Source: Arthrobacter sp. SO3 (GTDB lineage: Bacteria > Actinomycetota > Actinomycetes > Actinomycetales > Micrococcaceae). From it: DNA of 35,436 bases. The translations under genes were made by a program, and so were the position numbers. The DNA is taken from positions 1-35,436 of the forward strand of contig NZ_MQTS01000241.1 in the NCBI RefSeq assembly GCF_020532825.1, given 5' to 3'. Every line of letters starts with the position of its first letter. Positions within the stretch are counted from its first letter, which is position 1. Shown piece after piece: positions 28,217 through 35,105 of this stretch. The notes beneath the pieces are model-generated. The model saw only the letters and a program-made list of their open reading frames with translations. It did not search any database and had not been told where the DNA came from.

Positions 28217-29179
28217 TTACTTGACCAGTCCCTTGTCCTTGAGCCATGCGGCCGCAGCGTCCTTGGGATTCTGCTTCTGGCTGCCGCTGACTGCGCGGTT
28301 GAGGTTGATCAGATCCTCGGTGGTGAGGACCTTGGACACGGCGTTCAGGGTTTCCTTCGCCTTGTCGGTCATCTTGGCCTTGCTGTACAGCGGCAGGACC
28401 TGCTGGGCGATGAAGTTGTTCTTCGGGTCATCCAGCACCACAAGGTCGTTGTCCGCGATGGACGGCGTGGTGGTGTAGATGTCGGCCACCTGGACCTGGT
28501 CAGAGAGCAGGGCCTTGAGCGTGACCGCCCCGCCGCCGTCGCTGAACGGCTCCAGCTTCTTGGGCACGCAGTTGTAGTTCTTTGCCAGGCCGGGGAGCCC
28601 GTAGGCGCGTTCCGCGAAGGTCGCCGGGGCGCCCACCACGATTTCGCTGCAGACCTTGGCGAGGTCCTCGATCGACTTCAACTGGTACTTCTCCGCGGTG
28701 GCTTTCGTGACCACCATCGCGTCCTTGTCCTCGGCCTTGGAGGGCTCCAGGACGGCAAGTCCCTCGGGGAGTTTGCCCGGCAGGGCCTTGTAGATGTCCT
28801 CGGCCGAGACCTCCGTGGCGTCCTTGCTGACGTGCAGCAGCAGGTTGCCGCTGTAGTCCGGGATGACGTCCACCGATCCGTCCTGGACGGCCTTGAAGTA
28901 GACCTCGCGGGAACCGATGTTCGGCTTGGTGCTCGCCGTGACGCCTGCTCCGTTCAGTGCCCCGGCGTAGACCTCCGCGATGATCTGGCTCTCGGGGAAA
29001 TCGGCGGAACCGATCACGAGGGCCGAGCCCGAACCGGACGCGGCCCCGCCCGTGGCGGGGGCTGAGGACAGCGGATTGGAAGAGCCTGCGCAGGCTGACA
29101 GTGCCATGGCCAGGCCGACGCCGGCGGCCAGGCCGCCGAATGCGCGCCTGCCGAGTGCTCGTTGGCGGATTTCCTTCAT
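28217..29179 (-). CDS. Osmoprotectant ABC importer, binding lipoprotein (OpuC/ProX type)
   Basis: The 320-residue protein has a signal peptide with lipobox LSAC (C30), preceded by RR in GRRAFGG, which could serve the Tat route. The OpuAC-type substrate-binding fold follows: LVIGSADFPESQIIAEVYAG (about 54-73), PNIGSREVYFKAVQDG, and the VDVIPDYSGNLL stretch. It should bind quaternary amines such as glycine betaine, choline or carnitine outside the cell; which one is not clear. GGAGGT lies 6 nt before ATG 29179, and the start overlaps the upstream permease stop as ATGA. It is the last gene of the operon. Confidence 0.93.
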   Translation of the reverse strand: MKEIRQRALGRRAFGGLAAGVGLAMALSACAGSSNPLSSAPATGGAASGSGSALVIGSADFPESQIIAEVYAGALNGAGVTASTKPNIGSREVYFKAVQDGSVDVIPDYSGNLLLHVSKDATEVSAEDIYKALPGKLPEGLAVLEPSKAEDKDAMVVTKATAEKYQLKSIEDLAKVCSEIVVGAPATFAERAYGLPGLAKNYNCVPKKLEPFSDGGGAVTLKALLSDQVQVADIYTTTPSIADNDLVVLDDPKNNFIAQQVLPLYSKAKMTDKAKETLNAVSKVLTTEDLINLNRAVSGSQKQNPKDAAAAWLKDKGLVK

Positions 29180-29922
29180 GACGTACCTCCTTGAACAACA
29201 GTCCCCGCGGTTACAGGGTCTGTGAGATCAACCGCAGCCTGATGGCTCCGGTTTGGCTGGGAAGAGGCTCCCTGGGACAGGAACAGCCTCTGGATGAGGG
29301 CAAGGACGAGGTCGACGGCGATGGCCAGTCCGGCGATGAGCAGGGACCCGCCCAGCATCTGGGGGAAGTCGGAGAGCACGAGCCCGTCGAACAGGTACCG
29401 TCCCAGGCCGCCGAGGTTGATGTAGGCCACCACCGAGACCGTGGCGATGGCCTGCAGCACCCCGGTCCGGAACCCGCCGAACATCACGGGCAGCGCGTTC
29501 GGGAATTCGGCGCGGAAGAGCACCTGAAGCTCCGTCATGCCCATGGCCCGTGCGGCGTCGACGACGTTCCGGTCCACGCTGGCGATGCCGGCGTAGGTGC
29601 CGGCTAGCAGCGGCGGGACGGTCAGGATCACGAGGGCCCAGATCGGCGGCATCAGCCCGATGCCGGCGAGCAGGACAAAGAGTGTGAGCAGGCCGAGGGT
29701 CGGCAGCGCACGGAGGGCGCCGGCGACGGCCACGGCGGCAACCCGCCCGCGGCCGGTATGCCCCACGTACAGGCCGATGGGGACGGCGATGGCGGTGGCG
29801 ATCAGCATGACCAGGCCCGTGTAGAGCAGGTGCTCGGCCAGCCGGGCCGGGATTCCGGCGCTGCCGGCCCAGTTCTCCGGATCGCCGAGCCAGGCGAAGG
29901 TGTCCGTGACGACGTTGCTCAT
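29176..29922 (-). CDS. Osmoprotectant ABC importer, permease 2
   Basis: The 248-residue protein has five to six membrane helices and a BPD_transp_1 domain. The EAA loop reads VDRNVVDAARAMGMTELQVL (about 114-133), followed by RAEFPNALPVMFGGFRTG, typical of OpuCB/OpuCD/YehW permeases. It probably forms a heterodimeric channel with the other permease of the operon. Its ATG (29922) overlaps the stop of permease 1 as ATGA, and its own stop overlaps the binding-protein start. The C-terminus has a Gln/Ser/Ala-rich tail of about 30 residues (GASSQPNRSHQAAVDL), longer than in most relatives. Confidence 0.93.
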   Translation of the reverse strand: MSNVVTDTFAWLGDPENWAGSAGIPARLAEHLLYTGLVMLIATAIAVPIGLYVGHTGRGRVAAVAVAGALRALPTLGLLTLFVLLAGIGLMPPIWALVILTVPPLLAGTYAGIASVDRNVVDAARAMGMTELQVLFRAEFPNALPVMFGGFRTGVLQAIATVSVVAYINLGGLGRYLFDGLVLSDFPQMLGGSLLIAGLAIAVDLVLALIQRLFLSQGASSQPNRSHQAAVDLTDPVTAGTVVQGGTS

Positions 29923-30653
29923 GAAGCACCGCCGGCAGTCTGCGCATCGGAAAGCCGCAGCGCCGCGGCAGCGGGGCCCGTCTTGTCCTGGCCGGCGTCG
30001 GCGTCCGCGCCGCTGTTGGCCGCGGCGCGGGTCCAGGGCGTCAGCAGCCGCTCGAGTACAACGAGGACGGCGTCCATCAGCAGGGCCAGGATGAGGATGG
30101 CGATGATGCCCACCACCACTTCGGTGACGAAATCGCGCTGCAGGCCGGAGGTGAACAGCATCCCGAGGTTGCCGATGCCAAGCAGGGCCGCGACGCTGAC
30201 CAGCGAGATGTTGCTGACTGAGACGACGCGCAGTCCGGCGAAAAGCACCGGGAGGGACAGCGGCAGATCGATCTGCAGGAAGCGGGCAAACGGTTTGAAC
30301 CCCATGGCGGCGGCGGCCTGGCGGAGGTCTTCGTCCACCGAGTCAAAGGCGTCCAGGGTGGCGCGCACCAGGAGGGCGACGGCGTAGATCGTCAGCGCCA
30401 CTACGACGTTGACGGGATCCAGGATCCGGGTGCCCAGGATGGTGGGCAGGATGATGAAGAGGGCCAGGGAAGGGATCGTGTAGAGCAGCGAGGATCCGGT
30501 CAGGACCACGGACCGGAGCCCGCGGTTCTGCCGGGCCAGCTGGGCCAGCGGGACCGCGATCAGCACCCCGAAGATCATCGGCAGGATGGCGAGGACGAGG
30601 TGCTGGCCGGCGAGGCTCAAGACCTGCGCGCTGTTGGCCAGGAACCACTCCAT
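29919..30653 (-). CDS. Osmoprotectant ABC importer, permease 1
   Basis: The 244-residue protein has the same architecture as permease 2: membrane helices from residue 14 on, EAA loop VDEDLRQAAAAMGFKPFARF (about 126-145) and FAGLRVVSVSNISLVSVAALLG after it. It ends in a 40-residue hydrophilic tail rich in Ala, Asp and Gly. The N-terminal region LPMIFGVLIAVPLAQLARQN is typical of OpuCB/YehY-like proteins. The start ATG (30653) shares one base with the stop of the ATPase gene (TGATG), so translation is coupled. Confidence 0.93.
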   Translation of the reverse strand: MEWFLANSAQVLSLAGQHLVLAILPMIFGVLIAVPLAQLARQNRGLRSVVLTGSSLLYTIPSLALFIILPTILGTRILDPVNVVVALTIYAVALLVRATLDAFDSVDEDLRQAAAAMGFKPFARFLQIDLPLSLPVLFAGLRVVSVSNISLVSVAALLGIGNLGMLFTSGLQRDFVTEVVVGIIAILILALLMDAVLVVLERLLTPWTRAAANSGADADAGQDKTGPAAAALRLSDAQTAGGAS

Positions 30654-31747
30654 CAGAGCGCGCCCTGGCGGACGTGCCGGTCCGCTTCGATCACGGCGAG
30701 GACCTCTTCGGCTGCGATCACGCCGGCGACCCGGCCGTCGGCGTCCACGGCGACGCCGAGACCCGAGGGCGAGGACAGGGCCGCATCGAGGGCGCGGCGG
30801 AGCGTGTCGCCCTTCCGGAACAGGGATCCGCCGGGAACCGTCGCCGGGCCCCTGCCCGGGCCCGACCAGCCGAGCGGGCGCAGGTCATCATCGACCACCA
30901 GTTGCCACTCGCCCGAGGCGCTGCCGTCCAGCGTGAGTTCCGCCCTGGTGATCGTTGTGGCCGGGTGCACGGTGACGCCGTCGGACGGGCTGAAGCCCAG
31001 GTGCCGGAAGCCGCGGTCCCGGCCCACGAAGGACGCCACGAAGTCACTGGCCGGGGCGCGCAGTATTTCCTCCGGGGTGGCGTACTGCGCCAGTTTGCCG
31101 CCGAGGCCGAACACCGCCACCTTGTCCCCGAGGACGGTGGCCTCGTCAATGTCGTGGGTGACGAAGACGATGGTCTTGGCCAGGTCGCGCTGGAGCCGGA
31201 GGAGTTCCTGCTGGAGTTCGTCGCGGACCACCGGGTCCACGGCGCTGAAGGGCTCATCCATGAGCAGCACGGGAGGGTCGGCGGCGAGCGCCCGCGCCAC
31301 CCCCACGCGCTGCTGCTGCCCGCCGGACAGCTGCGATGGGTACCGTTTGCCCAGCGCCGGGGCCAGCCCGACGACGTCGAGCAGCTCCTGCGCGCGCTTC
31401 CGCGCTTCGGCCTTGGACACACCGTTGAGCCGCGGCACGGTGGCAATGTTGTCCAGCACGGAACGGTGCGGCATCAGCCCGGAGGACTGCATCACGTAAC
31501 CCATGGAACGGCGCAGCTTCGCGGCCGGCACGGAGGTGACATCCTCACCGCCCACCGTGATGGTCCCGGAGGTCGGCTCGACCATGCGGTTGATCATCCG
31601 CAGCGAGGTGGTCTTGCCGCAGCCGGAGGGACCGACGAAAACCGTGATGGCGCCTTTGTCGATGGACATGGTCAGGTCATCCACAGCGGCCTGCCCGCTC
31701 TGGTACTGCTTAGTGACGCTCTGGAACTCGATCATGGCTTCAGCCAT
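30653..31747 (-). CDS. Osmoprotectant ABC importer, ATPase (OpuCA/ProV type)
   Basis: The 364-residue protein has an ABC domain (about 5-240): Walker A GPSGCGKT (39-46), Q-loop VMQSSGLMPHRSV, signature LSGGQQQRV (about 140-148), Walker B VLLMDEPFSAVD and the switch histidine in VTHDIDEA. The C-terminal 110 residues hold a degenerate CBS-like region (GDTLRRALDAALSSPSGLGV, then VDADGRVAGVIAAEEVLAVI). In OpuA-type importers tandem CBS domains sense ionic strength. Only one recognisable CBS half is present here, so regulation may differ. It is the first gene of a four-gene operon reading leftwards from a well-formed promoter at 31799-31828. ATG 31747 is used; ATG 31735 is an alternative. Confidence 0.94.
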   Translation of the reverse strand: MAEAMIEFQSVTKQYQSGQAAVDDLTMSIDKGAITVFVGPSGCGKTTSLRMINRMVEPTSGTITVGGEDVTSVPAAKLRRSMGYVMQSSGLMPHRSVLDNIATVPRLNGVSKAEARKRAQELLDVVGLAPALGKRYPSQLSGGQQQRVGVARALAADPPVLLMDEPFSAVDPVVRDELQQELLRLQRDLAKTIVFVTHDIDEATVLGDKVAVFGLGGKLAQYATPEEILRAPASDFVASFVGRDRGFRHLGFSPSDGVTVHPATTITRAELTLDGSASGEWQLVVDDDLRPLGWSGPGRGPATVPGGSLFRKGDTLRRALDAALSSPSGLGVAVDADGRVAGVIAAEEVLAVIEADRHVRQGAL

Positions 31748-31798
31748 TTCCGGGCTTACCTAACTGTTGGCGGCAACATCGGACGGTCCAGCCAACTG

Positions 31799-31828
31799 AT
31801 CATAGACACGCTGATTTTTGGCTGTAAA
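31799..31828 (-). promoter_or_regulatory. Promoter of the osmoprotectant importer operon
   Basis: On the minus strand a -35 TTTACA (31828-31823) and a -10 TATGAT (31804-31799) are separated by 18 bp, five of six matches each to the primary sigma consensus. A transcript would start near 31792, about 45 nt before the ATPase start codon. This is the best canonical promoter in the window. Confidence 0.75.
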
Positions 31829-31995
31829 GAAGGTAGGACCCAGCCTAGCCAGCGCGACTGACAAAGTCAGGGATATCGCCAAGGGCACTGTGGCTGACGT
31901 AGCAATTCGTAGGCCCGGCGGCTTTGGATGGGTGCCGGACCGGAAAAGTTTTTCCGCCGCGGCCCCTCCCGCTTCCCTGCGGCGGTGCCAGCCAG

Positions 31996-32060
31996 GCAAC
32001 GCGGGGTCACTTCGCGCCCATCCGGGGGCCTCTGATGGGCGCGAAGTGACCCCGCGTTGC
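31996..32060. repeat. Perfect 26-bp inverted repeat (REP-like palindrome)
   Basis: The arms 31996-32021 and 32035-32060 are exact reverse complements (outer bases GCAACGCGGGGTCACTTCGC, inner GCCCAT/ATGGGC) around a 13-nt loop. An A-T pair and a G-T wobble could extend it outward. It starts 20 bp after the rsgA stop. No T-run follows in either direction, and the stem is far longer than the other terminators in the window, so it looks more like a dispersed palindromic element than a simple terminator, although it may also stop rsgA transcription. The rest of the gap 31748-32079 holds only the promoter to its left. Confidence 0.85.
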
Positions 32061-32079
32061 TTCTGGGGGCTTGGACCGG

Positions 32080-33282
32080 TCAGCGTGTCCGCCGGGCGCC
32101 CCCGGAGTGCCCGCCCCGGCCGTTGCGGGCACCCTTTGAACCGTTCCTTTCATCTTTCTCGTGGCGGTCCTTCTCTGCCGAGCGCTGGCTCTTGCCGGCA
32201 GCTGATATCGTCTGTTGCCATTGCCTTGCGTAGGCGCGGCTGGCGGCAGCATCGTGCCGCCGGGCCACGGCTGCGAGTTCGCGCTGGAGTTTCAGGTAGC
32301 TCGACCAGCGCCGGCCATCGAGGGATCCGTCCGCGAGCGCGGACTGCACGGCACAGCCGGGCTCCCGGCCGTGGGCGCAGTCGGAGAACCGGCACTGTCC
32401 GAAGAGCTCCTCAAGATCGCCGAACATCTCCGCCATTCCGCCCTCGGCGTCAAACAGCCCGAAGCCGCGCACCCCGGGCGTATCCATCAGAACGGCGCCG
32501 CCGGGCAGCGGCACGAGTTCGCGGGAGGTGGTGGTGTGCTTGCCTTTGCCGTCACCGGCGCGGACTGCCCCGGTGCCCTGGACTTCGGCGCCGACGAGGG
32601 CGTTGATGAGGGTGGATTTGCCGGCCCCTGACGGGCCCAGCAGCACGAGGGTTCCGCCAGGCGGCAGGTGGCCCAGTAGTTCGTCGAGGCCGTCGCCGTG
32701 TTCCGCGGAGGTGGTGACCACCGCGACGCCGGCAGCCTGGTGGATCACCGAGCCGACGACGTCGTCCGCCAGGTCGGCAAGGTCCGCCTTGGTGATGATG
32801 ACGAGCGGGGTGGCTCCCGAATCCCAGGCCGCGACGAGGGTGCGTTCGAGCCGGTTGTGGGTGAGCGGCCGGTCCACGGGTACCACGACGCCGACGATGT
32901 CCATGTTGGCGCCGAGGACCTGCGACTCCGATGAGGCTTCAAAGGCGCGTTTGCGGCTCAGTTCCGAGTGCCGCGGGAGAATCCCGGTGAGGGCGGGCTC
33001 CCCCGCGGTGCTGGATCCCAGCCAGACCCAGTCCCCTGTGGCGGGCAGCTCCCCGGTGGCGGGGTAGGGCAGATGGAGGGTCGTGTCGTGCGTGGCGACA
33101 AGAACCAGGTTGCGGTCCACGCGGATGACCCGGCCCGCGCCGGTGCCGCCCGGCGCAGGGTGGGCCGCGAAGCGCTCGGCCACGGCGGCGGTGAAGCCGT
33201 AGTCCGCCGGACCCGCGGGAATGTTGGTGGTGATGGTGTGTGTGGCGCCGGACGCGCCCGGACGTGCAAAAGAAGCAGTCAC
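32080..33282 (-). CDS. rsgA: Ribosome small subunit-dependent GTPase RsgA
   Basis: The 400-residue protein is an RsgA (YjeQ), a circularly permuted GTPase acting late in 30S ribosome maturation. An N-terminal OB-like domain (about 45-105) precedes the G motifs in permuted order: G4 TKAD (164-167), G1 GPSGAGKST (216-224), and G3 DTPG (267-270). The zinc site is C297, C302, H304 and C310 (GQCRFSDCAHGREPGC). The C-terminal 45 residues are very basic and Gly/Ser-rich (from about SQRSAEKDRHEKDERNGSKG), probably for RNA binding. The start is GTG at 33282 with AAAGGG about 7 nt upstream. Other actinobacteria usually carry one such gene, often near aroA, which is not in this window. Confidence 0.95.
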   Translation of the reverse strand: MTASFARPGASGATHTITTNIPAGPADYGFTAAVAERFAAHPAPGGTGAGRVIRVDRNLVLVATHDTTLHLPYPATGELPATGDWVWLGSSTAGEPALTGILPRHSELSRKRAFEASSESQVLGANMDIVGVVVPVDRPLTHNRLERTLVAAWDSGATPLVIITKADLADLADDVVGSVIHQAAGVAVVTTSAEHGDGLDELLGHLPPGGTLVLLGPSGAGKSTLINALVGAEVQGTGAVRAGDGKGKHTTTSRELVPLPGGAVLMDTPGVRGFGLFDAEGGMAEMFGDLEELFGQCRFSDCAHGREPGCAVQSALADGSLDGRRWSSYLKLQRELAAVARRHDAAASRAYARQWQQTISAAGKSQRSAEKDRHEKDERNGSKGARNGRGGHSGGARRTR

Positions 33283-33568
33283 TGGAAACCCTTTGATGGG
33301 GCCCCGGAGGGTGTTCCGCGCTGCAGGTGGAAGCCGGCAGCTAAAAGGCTAGTGGGTGCGGTTGGCCGGGGCAGGAATAAGGACTTGGCTGATAATGGCG
33401 CGCTGTGCGCACAGGAATTCCGCAGTCATCGTCTCCACCTCCCCGTTCTCGTCTGACCTGCCGGTTGCTGTACCCGCTGATGCCGGGGTGCCGGTTCTGC
33501 CGGGACGTCCCGGCGGCTTCTCTAGAATAAACCGGACCCGACGGCCCTGGCTAGGAATTCGTCCGCAA
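33283..33568. other. Gap upstream of rsgA, no gene; 16-bp palindrome
   Basis: No convincing gene is present. It should contain the rsgA promoter, but I see no clear -35/-10 pair. A perfect 16-bp palindrome, GCCGGGACGTCCCGGC, lies at 33499-33514. It could be an operator or part of a terminator for the Nudix gene to its right, whose transcription runs into this gap. Confidence 0.5.
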
Positions 33569-33628
33569 AGTTTGCTGTCGGGAAGAGTTTGCTGTCCGAA
33601 GAGTTTGCCGTCAGGAGAGTTTGCCGTC
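33569..33628. repeat. Four 16-17-bp tandem repeats at the end of the Nudix gene
   Basis: AGTTTGCYGTC occurs at 33569-33579, 33586-33596, 33602-33612 and 33618-33628, with periods 17, 16 and 16. The copy at 33618-33628 lies inside the Nudix gene and encodes part of its last residues (DGKLS); the stop codon (33611-33613) falls in the next copy. The remaining copies are non-coding. Variation in copy number by slippage would change the sequence after the stop and possibly the C-terminus. Confidence 0.8.
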
Positions 33629-34063
33629 CAGCGGCCGCTCGCGGTAAAGCCGGAGTGCCGCGTCGACGAGCGAGACTTTGTTCAGCCCTGCGACGTCCCC
33701 GAGCGGGATCCAGGCCGCGTGCGTGGTGCTGCCGTTCACCTCGTGCCGCAGCTCACCGCCGGTGATCCTCGCTTCGTAGATGAGCCGGAGGGATTGAAAA
33801 TCGCGTTCACCGCCGTCGATCCGGATCTCCGCAGGCCAGTGCCCGACGTCGATCCCGAGCATGGCGCCGACCTCCGCGTGGTAGCCGGTTTCCTCATGGA
33901 TCTCCCGGCGGCAGCCGTCGACGGGGTGCTCACCCAGGTCCAGGCCGCCGCCCGGCAGGGTCCAGCCTTCCTTGCCGCCCTGCTTCCAGTACGCCAGCAA
34001 GATGGCGCCATCGCGGATGATGACCGCGTAGGCAGCGGGACGGGTGTCGAAGTTCAGGCTCAT
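33611..34063 (-). CDS. Nudix hydrolase
   Basis: The 150-residue protein carries a complete Nudix box (GX5EX7REUXEEXGU) at 39-61: GGLDLGEHPVDGC followed by RREIHEETGY. E57 and E58 are the metal-binding glutamates. The rest fits a small single-domain Nudix enzyme with WKQGGKEGWTLPGGG before the box. Such enzymes hydrolyse nucleoside diphosphates linked to another moiety; the substrate cannot be predicted. The ATG at 34063 has GGAGGG directly next to it, too close for a normal ribosome-binding site. The -10-like TAGGCT is exactly 6 nt upstream, suggesting a leaderless mRNA. The 3' end lies in a tandem repeat. Confidence 0.93.
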   Translation of the reverse strand: MSLNFDTRPAAYAVIIRDGAILLAYWKQGGKEGWTLPGGGLDLGEHPVDGCRREIHEETGYHAEVGAMLGIDVGHWPAEIRIDGGERDFQSLRLIYEARITGGELRHEVNGSTTHAAWIPLGDVAGLNKVSLVDAALRLYRERPLDGKLS

Positions 34064-34109
34064 CCCTCCAGCCTAGTGGCCGGACAGCGTGGTGGCCCGG
34101 CCGGGCCGG

Positions 34110-34146
34110 TTCAGCCCTGTTCAGCCCTGTTCAGCCCTGTTCAGCC
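34110..34146. repeat. 10-bp tandem repeat across the kinase stop codon
   Basis: The unit TCAGCCCTGT is repeated three times without change (34111-34140), with partial units on each side. Read on the minus strand each unit carries a TGA, and the in-frame one at 34131-34133 is the stop codon of the kinase gene. Because every unit holds a TGA, loss or gain of a downstream unit would not lengthen the protein. Confidence 0.9.
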
Positions 34147-35069
34147 ACGAGCTGGAGCACACCAAACACGGGGTCCTGCTCCAGGACGCGGACATCGGTG
34201 ACCCCTCCGGCGGCCAGGGTGGACCGGAAGGATCCCTGCAGGCGGGGGACGTTCATGCCCAGCCCGCCGCCCAGGATCACCGGGCCGTCGATGCCGAGCT
34301 GGCGGACAGTCTGCAGCGCCAGGGCTGCCAGATCCTGTCCGGCTTGGTCCACGAGTTCCTGGCTGGCGGCGTGACCGGCTGCGGCAGCCTCGACCACGAG
34401 CCGGGCCCGCTCGGCCCAGTACCGGCGTCCGGTGTCCACCGAATGGAAGAGCGCGATCAGCTTGTTGGGGTCGTCCACACCGCACGAGGCCAGCAGTGCC
34501 GTGGTCAGTTCGTCCGGTGCCAAGCCCTGGTTCATCCGGCGGAGGCTGTGGCGGACCGCCTCGCGGCCCAGCCAGTACCCGCTGCCCTCATCGCCCAGCA
34601 GGTAACCCCAGCCGCCCGCGCGCGCTTCGCCGCCCCTGCTGTTCCTGCCCCAGGCTGCCGAGCCCGTGCCGCCGATAACGGCAACGCCGGTGCTCGCTCC
34701 GCCGGCCGCCAGCAGCAGCCTCGAATCGTGGACCACAGTGATCCGGGCGCCCGGCACATGCGGGGCGATCAGCGCGGCGAGCGCCGCGGCGTCGGCGTCG
34801 GTATCGATGCCGCCGGCTCCCGCGTAGACCTGGGCCACGGTTCCGCCGCCGATCAGGGCAAAGAGTTCCGCGAGATGCCGGGCCGCTTCCTCGCGGCTGA
34901 CGTTCTGCACGTTCGAGCTGCCGACCGACTGGTCGGCCGTGGCCCGGCCGTCCTCGAAGCGGACTCCGCGGGTTTTGGTCCCCCCGATGTCGAGACCGAT
35001 CACAGCACCGGCTGCAGTGGTGGGAGGAAGGTCGGAGGCCGCCGCCGGCGGGATGTCAGAATGGGTCAC
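34131..35069 (-). CDS. BadF/BadG/BcrA/BcrD ATPase family kinase (N-acetylglucosamine kinase-like)
   Basis: The 312-residue protein has the ASKHA fold: phosphate-1 motif GLDIGGTKTRGV (25-36), a second glycine-rich motif VAVIGGTGSAAWGR (about 128-141), GGWGYLLGDEGSGYWLGREA (about 152-171, the diagnostic stretch of the NAGK/BadF group) and the adenosine motif VILGGGLGMN (about 266-275). Proteins with this set are usually N-acetylglucosamine or glucosamine kinases in actinobacteria, phosphorylating the sugar for wall recycling or catabolism; the sugar is inferred only. GTG at 35069 is the start, with -10-like TAGGCT exactly 6 nt upstream. It is divergent from the nitronate monooxygenase-like gene, 36 bp away. 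Confidence 0.88.
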   Translation of the reverse strand: MTHSDIPPAAASDLPPTTAAGAVIGLDIGGTKTRGVRFEDGRATADQSVGSSNVQNVSREEAARHLAELFALIGGGTVAQVYAGAGGIDTDADAAALAALIAPHVPGARITVVHDSRLLLAAGGASTGVAVIGGTGSAAWGRNSRGGEARAGGWGYLLGDEGSGYWLGREAVRHSLRRMNQGLAPDELTTALLASCGVDDPNKLIALFHSVDTGRRYWAERARLVVEAAAAGHAASQELVDQAGQDLAALALQTVRQLGIDGPVILGGGLGMNVPRLQGSFRSTLAAGGVTDVRVLEQDPVFGVLQLVAEQG

Positions 35070-35105
35070 CAGACCAGCCTACTGAATCGTCTCCAGGAGT
35101 GACCC

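Noticed and set aside
31996-32060. Simple intrinsic terminator of rsgA
   Set aside because: No T-run follows on the rsgA strand and the 26-bp perfect stem is much longer than other terminators here; a secondary terminator role stays possible.
31818-32606. 262-residue + strand frame crossing the 26-bp inverted repeat
   Set aside because: It overlaps rsgA in antisense and runs through the palindrome, with an Arg/Pro/Gly-rich translation and no recognisable start signal.
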